Shown here one piece after another: positions 61,758-64,000 of a stretch of DNA of 64,000 nt; position 1 is the stretch's first letter; the number at the start of each line of letters is the position of its first letter. The position numbers were made by a program, and so were the translations under genes. Below the pieces are notes generated by a model. The model did no database searches. It worked only from the letters and a program-made list of their open reading frames with translations, and was not told the origin of the DNA. This DNA comes from Hepsetus odoe (lineage: Eukaryota; Chordata; Actinopteri; Characiformes; Hepsetidae): the NCBI GenBank assembly GCA_017165825.1, contig CM029383.1:12764710-12828709 (forward strand), in the 5' to 3' direction.

Positions 61758-62485
61758 CCCCCTCTCTTTAATCAGCACAATACAGGATGTTTTTGAAGTG
61801 TTTTTATATTTCGGATTTGTTTGTCACTCCCCTCTTTCAAAATTTTTTTTTCTCAGCTCCACTTCCCCACTTGACCTCAGACGATGTTGACAAAGCCTTG
61901 CAAAACTCGCCGCGGTTAATGCATGCCCGTAACACAGGTAAGCAGGCCCTGCATCGCTGACACCACGCCTGACCTGCTGCCTTAATGCCTCTCCTCAGCC
62001 AAGAGTCAGAAGGCTTAAAGATGCTCAAAAGTTTCAGAGCCAAAAGCTGGCATCAATAAACACCTACAGAGCCACTTAAAAGTTTTCAAAAATACGGACT
62101 TACTTGAGATTATGGTAAGTCCAAAGGCTGTTTTTGGCCAAACGATGTGATGAGTTCAACAGGGCTGTTTATTCTGATATGTTTGCTGGCCTGAAACGCC
62201 ACTGGGCAGCTATGATTCATTTGTGCTTTGCTTGTGCTCTTTTACTGTTCTGGAGTTTTGATGCACGTCTTGGCTGTGTTTTTTCTCCTTTTTTCAGTGC
62301 TACCACTGTCAGAGAATGTGGTAGTTGTATGAAACAAATGTAAAATGTAATGTATTCAAAGAAAACACGAATATATGTATTCTAAAAGTATTAATTAAAA
62401 CCTTCTTCTTCAGGAGGTGCAAGCTTCATTTTCCCAAATACTCCTGTCTACCCACCTGACACCCCCCGAGCCTCCGCTAGACCAG
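30878..62485 (+). CDS. erg: erg, ETS-family transcription factor, 5' and middle part (3' end outside window)
   Basis: Visible exons join as 30878-30919 or 42699-42716, then 48994-49226, 56952-57100, 61185-61388, 61857-61937 and 62414-62485, giving about 260 or 252 codons plus one base. The product starts MIQTGPEPAIASHK or MASTIK, continues EALSVVSEDQSLFECAY, carries the Pointed/SAM domain and ends in the region before the ETS domain. Splice phases agree throughout and exon lengths 204, 81 and 72 match human ERG as I recall it. FLI1, the nearest paralogue, diverges after the Pointed domain, whereas TPLPHLTSDDVDKALQNSPR here is ERG-type. ERG is a nuclear activator of endothelial and blood-stem-cell genes that binds GGAA sites through its ETS domain; that domain must lie beyond 64000. 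No frameshift or internal stop was seen. Confidence 0.96.
31160..31815. repeat. Duplicated CA-repeat block
   Basis: CA tract, then actcaggcgcatacaaagga with tcatcagtgtagtaattgat, then gaacagagaag and aaaaaacactgttcattct occur at 31160-31375 and again at 31440-31815. The second copy has an insertion of about 130 nt before the shared tatgattgggtgttaatgat. Confidence 0.85.
32360..32670. repeat. Degenerate short tandem repeat (AATATCTGCTGCTG-like)
   Basis: Variants of aatatttgctgctg / aatatctgctgctg recur about twenty times with irregular spacing. AT-rich and strongly decayed. Confidence 0.65.
33448..33930. repeat. CA microsatellites
   Basis: CA runs at 33448-33480 and 33854-33930, with short CA tracts between. 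They create long artificial Thr-His or Cys-Val frames. Confidence 0.95.
34041..34153. repeat. TTCTC pentanucleotide array
   Basis: About 22 units of ttctc, with tcctc variants near the 3' end. Confidence 0.95.
35171..35310. repeat. GT and AT microsatellites
   Basis: GT at 35171-35212 and AT at 35281-35310. Confidence 0.95.
35866..36092. repeat. CA and GT arrays in complementary order
   Basis: CA at 35866-35929 and GT at 36049-36092 are separated by about 120 nt and could pair in RNA or single-stranded DNA. Confidence 0.9.
37058..37313 (-). mobile_element. Full-length SINE, tRNA head with tail type 2, 9-bp target duplication
   Basis: Minus strand has head ggcagcgttggcctagtggt, B box ggttcgaacccc, then the GGTCGCGGGG-type tail ending in (ATGG)n. 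ATTTGTTTA flanks it at 37049-37057 and 37314-37322. Confidence 0.9.
37781..38029 (-). mobile_element. tRNA-derived SINE, tail type 1
   Basis: Head ccagcggtgacctagtggtt, body and gtcactttcac end on the minus strand, with a small duplication gacaatgacaac in the tail. Confidence 0.8.
38151..38448 (+). repeat. Dispersed fish repeat (CATTCATT... TTTGGACTGTGGGA)
   Basis: cattccttatcttaactgct, ggtcaccagtcagtcac, cacctacgggcagttta and ctttggactgtgggaa follow a very common interspersed repeat of fish genomes, related at its start to the GGTCGCGG tail family. Considerably decayed. Confidence 0.6.
38655..38731. repeat. (GT)n microsatellite
   Basis: More than 35 units, one of the longest arrays in the window. 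Confidence 0.95.
41500..41739 (+). mobile_element. Full-length SINE, tRNA head with tail type 2, 11-bp target duplication
   Basis: cagtggtggcctagtggtta (A box), ggggttcgaacccc (intact B box), cacccttgagcaagg-type body, then gatgggctggcgatctgtcc to gacaagcggcagaa and (ATGG)n. GGTTCCCTTTG flanks it at 41489-41499 and 41740-41750. One of the youngest looking insertions here. Confidence 0.92.
42480..42676 (+). promoter_or_regulatory. erg: Candidate internal promoter for the MASTIK start exon
   Basis: Directly before the MASTIK exon are a CCAAT box at 42514-42518, an inverted CCAAT (ATTGG) at 42536-42540, and ETS-type GGAAG cores on the minus strand at 42527-42531 and 42549-42554. No TATA box is evident. 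Mammalian ERG has several promoters and ERG is known to bind and sustain its own promoter in endothelium, so ETS motifs here are plausible. The region could instead be a normal intron end if the acceptor at 42676 is used. Confidence 0.4.
42677..42716 (+). CDS. erg: erg alternative start exon B (MASTIK N-terminus)
   Basis: ATG at 42699 codes MASTIK and is followed by an ideal donor, AAG|gtaagt at 42717. MASTIK followed by EALSVVSEDQ is the exact start of a human ERG isoform. The context ACGATGG is a strong Kozak match. A pyrimidine-rich stretch ending in caacag at 42676 could be an acceptor; alternatively the exon begins further upstream at its own promoter (CCAAT and ETS motifs at 42514-42554), in which case the true exon is longer. 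Coding part is 42699-42716, phase 0 at the junction. Confidence 0.92.
45760..47225. repeat. GA-rich, cytosine-poor tandem array, about 1.46 kb
   Basis: The + strand is nearly all A, G and T, built of variants of gtgagggagagagaggag and agagagtgattagt. The 3' end (47072-47222) resolves into five 32-bp units, agcaagagagtgattattga plus gggagtgagaag-type endings; the rest is more degenerate. It ends 1.77 kb before exon 3. Confidence 0.85.
47490..47620 (+). promoter_or_regulatory. TATA-like element with ETS core in the intron before exon 3
   Basis: A TATAAA at 47504-47509 is followed about 25-30 nt later by a minus-strand GACAGGAAG ETS motif at 47532-47540. No clear coding start or donor follows (the ATG at 47618-47620 is followed by one codon and a stop). 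It may be an enhancer or chance; a third erg promoter is only a possibility. Confidence 0.2.
48419..48470. repeat. (GT)n microsatellite
   Basis: About 25 units, 520 nt before exon 3. Confidence 0.95.
48826..48990 (+). promoter_or_regulatory. erg: Very long pyrimidine tract before the exon 3 acceptor
   Basis: About 165 nt are almost all C and T, including a CT repeat near 48925-48946, running straight into cttcccgtag. It is far longer than a normal 3' splice-site tract and offers many binding sites for polypyrimidine-binding proteins. Confidence 0.7.
48994..49226 (+). CDS. erg: erg exon 3, N-terminal conserved region
   Basis: Follows a very long pyrimidine tract and acceptor cttcccgtag; donor is AG|gtgagc at 49227. 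It codes 77 full residues plus two bases: EALSVVSEDQSLFECAY, then EMTASAASEYGQSKLSPRAP, then DWLSSPPGRVTIKMECSS, a glycine run and QVNGS. The human counterpart is 218 nt and this one is 233 nt; the 15 extra bases come from a GAGGGGGG insertion before QVNGSR, partly offset by two single-residue gaps. The VTIKMEC segment (positions near 59-65 of this exon) is conserved in ERG and FLI1. No PNT or ETS residues are in this exon. Confidence 0.97.
49322..49386. mobile_element. Miniature perfect hairpin element with 8-bp direct repeats
   Basis: Arms at 49328-49348 and 49359-49379 are perfect 21-bp reverse complements (TGTCACGGTCTG... against ...CAGACCGTGACA) around a 10-nt loop. Direct repeats ACATCATG lie at 49322-49329 and 49379-49386, overlapping the arm ends. 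Eight-base duplications are typical of hAT-class transposons, so this may be an extreme miniature element of about 49 bp. Its high GC content stands out in AT-rich intron. It lies about 100 nt after the exon 3 donor. Confidence 0.6.
49535..49664 (+). mobile_element. Decayed SINE tail type 2
   Basis: gacaacctgcccaaggtgtt, gggataggctgcagcaccc and final (GGAT)n show the family, but many positions are changed. Confidence 0.55.
50071..50238 (+). mobile_element. 5'-truncated SINE, tail type 2, ACTG repeat end
   Basis: Starts inside the body at cccttgagcaaggtgccgtc and runs through the type-2 tail to (ACTG)5. No tRNA head. Confidence 0.8.
51195..51326 (-). mobile_element. SINE tail type 2 only, with 10-bp target duplication
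   Basis: The minus strand holds the type-2 tail only, ending in (ACTG)n. ATAGATTACA flanks it exactly at 51185-51194 and 51327-51336, so a headless copy was inserted as such. Confidence 0.9.
52447..52650 (+). pseudogene. Tc1 transposase C-terminal fragment
   Basis: The frame at 52449-52662 reads SPDLDPVDMFWQVLKRA, then TELNQLCNEEF and HLIVVVAA. It matches the SPDLNPIE-W-LK and C-terminal VVAAKG region of Tc1 transposases, with the last catalytic glutamate replaced by aspartate. No upstream transposase remains. Confidence 0.7.
53439..53474. repeat. 15-bp perfect inverted repeat, 6-nt loop
   Basis: TTTTAATCTAGTATG at 53439-53453 is matched by its exact reverse complement at 53460-53474. No flanking duplication was noticed. 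It may be a hairpin or remnant of a terminal inverted repeat. Confidence 0.7.
55692..55950 (-). mobile_element. tRNA-derived SINE, tail type 1
   Basis: Head gggcagtggtgtcctagtgg, B box ggctcaaaccc, tail gtcactttcac on the minus strand. Near full length. Confidence 0.8.
56480..56552 (+). promoter_or_regulatory. ETS / FOX / E-box-RUNX motif cluster, possible intronic enhancer
   Basis: ACAGGAAGTGG (full ETS consensus) at 56480-56490, GAACAAACA (forkhead-like) ending at 56510, and CAGCTGTGG (E-box overlapping a RUNX TGTGG) at 56544-56552 lie within 73 nt, about 400 nt before exon 4. These factor classes co-bind blood and endothelial enhancers. Chance cannot be excluded. Confidence 0.3.
56952..57100 (+). 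CDS. erg: erg exon 4, linker before the Pointed domain
   Basis: Acceptor gagcag ends at 56951 and donor GCAG|gtatgc starts at 57101. The exon completes an arginine codon (AG|G) and codes NSPDDCGVGKGKM, a glycine-rich divergent stretch, then YSSYMEDKHIPPPNMTTNER and RVIVPA. It is 149 nt against 152 nt in human, one codon shorter. The end PPPNMTTNERRVIVPA is nearly invariant in ERG/FLI1 and leads into the Pointed domain. Microsatellites CT, CA, GT and GA follow the donor within 360 nt. Confidence 0.96.
57117..57457. repeat. Nested complementary microsatellites CT-CA ... GT-GA
   Basis: CT at 57117-57143, CA at 57146-57165, GT at 57276-57310 and GA at 57394-57457. In the transcript CU can pair with GA and CA with GU, in nested order, starting 16 nt after the exon 4 donor. 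Confidence 0.85.
58040..58675 (-). pseudogene. Tc1-like transposase relic interrupted by a SINE
   Basis: 58040-58380 and 58587-58675 together follow the minus-strand sequence of the same Tc1-like family as 19035 (cagcacatcccacagatg..., then ctgcagttttggagacgttctg). The V-SINE-like element at 58381-58586 splits it. Heavily decayed. Confidence 0.65.
58381..58586 (+). mobile_element. V-SINE-like element, full length, inside a Tc1 relic
   Basis: ggtggcggtggtctagtggt head, intact B box ggttcgaatcc, gagttgctccagggggactg body and gctctggataagagcgtctg tail with TAAATG repeats. TAATAG at 58375-58380 and 58587-58592 may be a short target duplication. Confidence 0.85.
61185..61388 (+). CDS. erg: erg exon 5, Pointed (PNT/SAM) domain
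   Basis: Acceptor ctgtgcag ends at 61184; donor GAGA|gtgagt begins at 61389. The 204-nt exon equals the human length and codes DPTLWSADHVRQWLEWAVRE, then YGLLEVDISLFHSIDGKELC, KMTKEDFQRLTPSYNADILL and SHLHYLRE. This is the core of the Pointed domain, a SAM-like helical bundle used for protein-protein contacts and dimerisation in ETS factors. The hallmark W..DHV..WL.W and GKELC.MT..DF motifs are intact. Length divisible by three, so skipping would keep frame but remove the domain. Confidence 0.98.
61685..61755. repeat. (CT)n microsatellite upstream of the 81-nt exon
   Basis: About 35 CT units with few interruptions, ending about 100 nt before the acceptor at 61856. Confidence 0.95.
61857..61937 (+). 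CDS. erg: erg 81-nt cassette exon
   Basis: Acceptor ttttttttctcag ends at 61856; donor ACAG|gtaagc starts at 61938. With the borrowed base it codes TPLPHLTSDDVDKALQNSPR and LMHARNT, almost identical to human ERG. This segment is absent from FLI1 and is what assigns the gene to erg. In human the 81-nt exon can be skipped without changing frame. It sits 468 nt after the Pointed exon, and a 70-nt CT repeat lies about 100 nt upstream of its acceptor. Confidence 0.97.
62414..62485 (+). CDS. erg: erg 72-nt cassette exon
   Basis: Acceptor ttcttcttcag ends at 62413; donor CCAG|gtcagt begins at 62486. It codes GGASFIFPNTPVYPPDTPRA and SARP. The human counterpart, GGAAFIFPNTSVYPEATQRI, is also 72 nt and is known to be included or skipped in a regulated way. 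The first 14 residues are conserved and the rest diverges (PDTPRASARP against EATQRITTRP), which fits a flexible linker. It is the last coding exon in the window. Confidence 0.95.
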
Positions 62486-62684
62486 GTCAGTCATGTCCCT
62501 ACTTTACATGTTGGTCTTTGGATACAGACTAATCTACATTTTACAGAGAAGCTACAAATATGTGTTTCTGATTCCAAAGGTCATTCTGTGTGAATTTTTA
62601 AACATCATGTTTTTTCCCTCTTTGTGGAGTCTGGCTCTCCACTGCTCCTTACTTTTCCCACAGAGGTCAACCACAGCCTGTACA

Positions 62685-62712
62685 CACATACACACACACA
62701 CACACACACACG
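62685..62712. repeat. (CA)n microsatellite
   Basis: About 14 units, 200 nt after the 72-nt exon. Confidence 0.9.
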
Positions 62713-63775
62713 CGCGCGCACTCACAAACACAAACATGCACAGCTATCACTCCTGTCCAGCAAAAAGCACTCATACCACACACTTCCCTCTAGTGGAGAT
62801 GGAGATAACTGCATATGTACTGTGTATTGTATTAAAGGGAGTTCACTGGATATCAGTTACTTTCCCTCATCTGTTGATGCCTTATATGACAACTCTCTTT
62901 TGTCCTGTTTGTCAGTGAAAAATGCTCACTGTATGCACAAATTCTAGGGGTGATGAAACAGCAGTAATCCTATATTCACATCCAAAGGAGTTTCTACAGA
63001 TAATGTTTTAACACCTCAAAATATTAATCAATTTAGGCTTAAGAATCTGAAATTGTTGGTAATTTAGAACAATATGCAGCGGTTGTCTCATTGCCTCTTT
63101 ATATATATTGGTGGTTAAGAGTGATGTTAAGATCACTCGTTGTGCATCTGTATGACTGAGCATTAAGGCAAAAAGCTTCTGTACCTCACCAGTTTCAGAT
63201 GATTATTGTTGTTTGCTAAACCACTAGAATGTTAGAATAAATAAGTTCTCCAGGCTTCCTCAAGTTCAAAGTTTTTGGCAGTGCAGTCCCTGTCCTTCAC
63301 CAGGTTCAGAGGATTGTTTTTTGTTTGTTAAGCCACACAGTGACCTACGCATGAATCCTTCAAACAGAACAAAGTAATTGAAGACATGAAGCAGTGAAGA
63401 AACAGGTGCAGATGATTACAGCTGATCAGGCTGGTGATTAGTTTACTGGTGATCCTGAATGCTGGCTGGTTGGAACGCCTTTACCTAGACATCCATTTTC
63501 AAAACTGCTCATCCAAGTTGCGGATTAAAAAGAGTTCATTTAAAATGGGATGTTTTTGGTGCTTGGAATGGACTTTAATGTCACATTTTAAAACTTGAAA
63601 AGTGAAGAAATTGCGTTACTGGATCCTTCAAATGTGTATTTATGGTACTTATTATTTAATTTTGTGTTTGCAATGTTTTTCTGCTATAGCCTAGAATTAA
63701 AACCTACATTGTGTATATACATGGTTGGTGTATCAGATAAAAGGCCCATTCAGTGGAACACTGCATGTGATGTTG

Positions 63776-63979
63776 GGTGGCGGTGGTCTAGTGGTAAGGT
63801 AATTGCCTTCGGACCTCTGGATCAAGAGATCCCTGGTTCAAAACCCACCTCGAATCCCACCACTGGGTCCCTGAGCAAGACCCTTAACCCTGAGTTGCTC
63901 CAGGGGGACTGTCCCTGTAATTAGGACATGTAAGTCGCTCTGGATAAGAGCGTCTGCTAAATGCCGTAAATGTAAATGT
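63776..63979 (+). mobile_element. V-SINE-like element, full length
   Basis: ggtggcggtggtctagtggt head, B box ggttcaaaacc, the same body and tail as the copy at 58381, followed by a T run. Confidence 0.85.
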
Positions 63980-64000
63980 TTTTTTTGTATCCCCTGTATA

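Larger units (their letters stand above)
62486..64000 (+). other. erg: erg intron after the 72-nt exon, continues past the window
   Basis: Contains a CA repeat at 62685-62712 and a V-SINE-like element near the right edge. The next expected erg exons (three short ones and the ETS-domain exon) were looked for and are not present before 64000. Confidence 0.8.

Noticed and set aside
61172..61771. 199-codon frame across the Pointed exon
   Set aside because: Only 61185-61388 is real coding; the frame runs through the donor at 61389 into the CT repeat.
48994..62485. Assignment to fli1 or another ETS gene
   Set aside because: MASTIK and MIQT starts, the TPLPHLTSDDVDKALQNSPR exon and the GGASFIFPNTPVYP exon are ERG features that FLI1 lacks.

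Overview
This window is vertebrate genomic DNA, almost certainly from a teleost fish. It is AT-rich, intron-dominated, full of CA/GT, CT/GA and tetranucleotide microsatellites, and carries tRNA-derived SINEs, a V-SINE-like family and several decayed Tc1/mariner transposons of the kind common in ray-finned fish. The fish group cannot be settled from the sequence; an otophysan (characin, catfish or zebrafish relative) would fit but is a guess. No bacterial genes, operons, tRNA or rRNA genes or CRISPR arrays are present.

There is one recognisable protein-coding gene, the ETS-family transcription factor gene erg, on the + strand and cut by the right edge. Seven coding exons were read with consensus splice sites and consistent phase: two alternative start exons (30841-30919 giving MIQTGPEPAIASHK, and 42677-42716 giving MASTIK), then 48994-49226 (N-terminal region), 56952-57100 (linker), 61185-61388 (Pointed/SAM domain), 61857-61937 (81 nt) and 62414-62485 (72 nt). 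The last two are in-frame cassette-sized exons. The remaining exons, including the ETS DNA-binding domain, lie beyond position 64000.

Layout. 1-9800: 5' flank (or a far-upstream intron) with SINEs, a transposon relic, microsatellites and a strong CTCF-type motif at 3859-3872. 9815-10505: the only CpG-rich block, read as the distal promoter and non-coding first exon, with a G14 run at its 5' edge. 10506-30840: large intron with SINEs and three Tc1-like relics. 30841-30919: first alternative coding start. 30920-48993: intron holding the second start exon with a CCAAT/ETS-motif promoter candidate, a duplicated microsatellite block, long SSRs and a 1.46-kb cytosine-poor GA-rich array. 49227-64000: the compact 3' part of the visible gene, with a 49-bp GC-rich hairpin element, nested complementary microsatellites next to an exon donor, and a V-SINE nested inside a Tc1 relic.

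The two start exons share the same downstream exon, so they give two N-termini from two promoters, as in mammalian ERG. The most unusual items are a SINE head joined to alternative 3' tails (three insertions proven by target-site duplications), the 49-bp perfect hairpin with 8-bp flanking repeats, and the CT-CA...GT-GA nested array just after the exon 4 donor. I found no evidence of a wholly new biological system.
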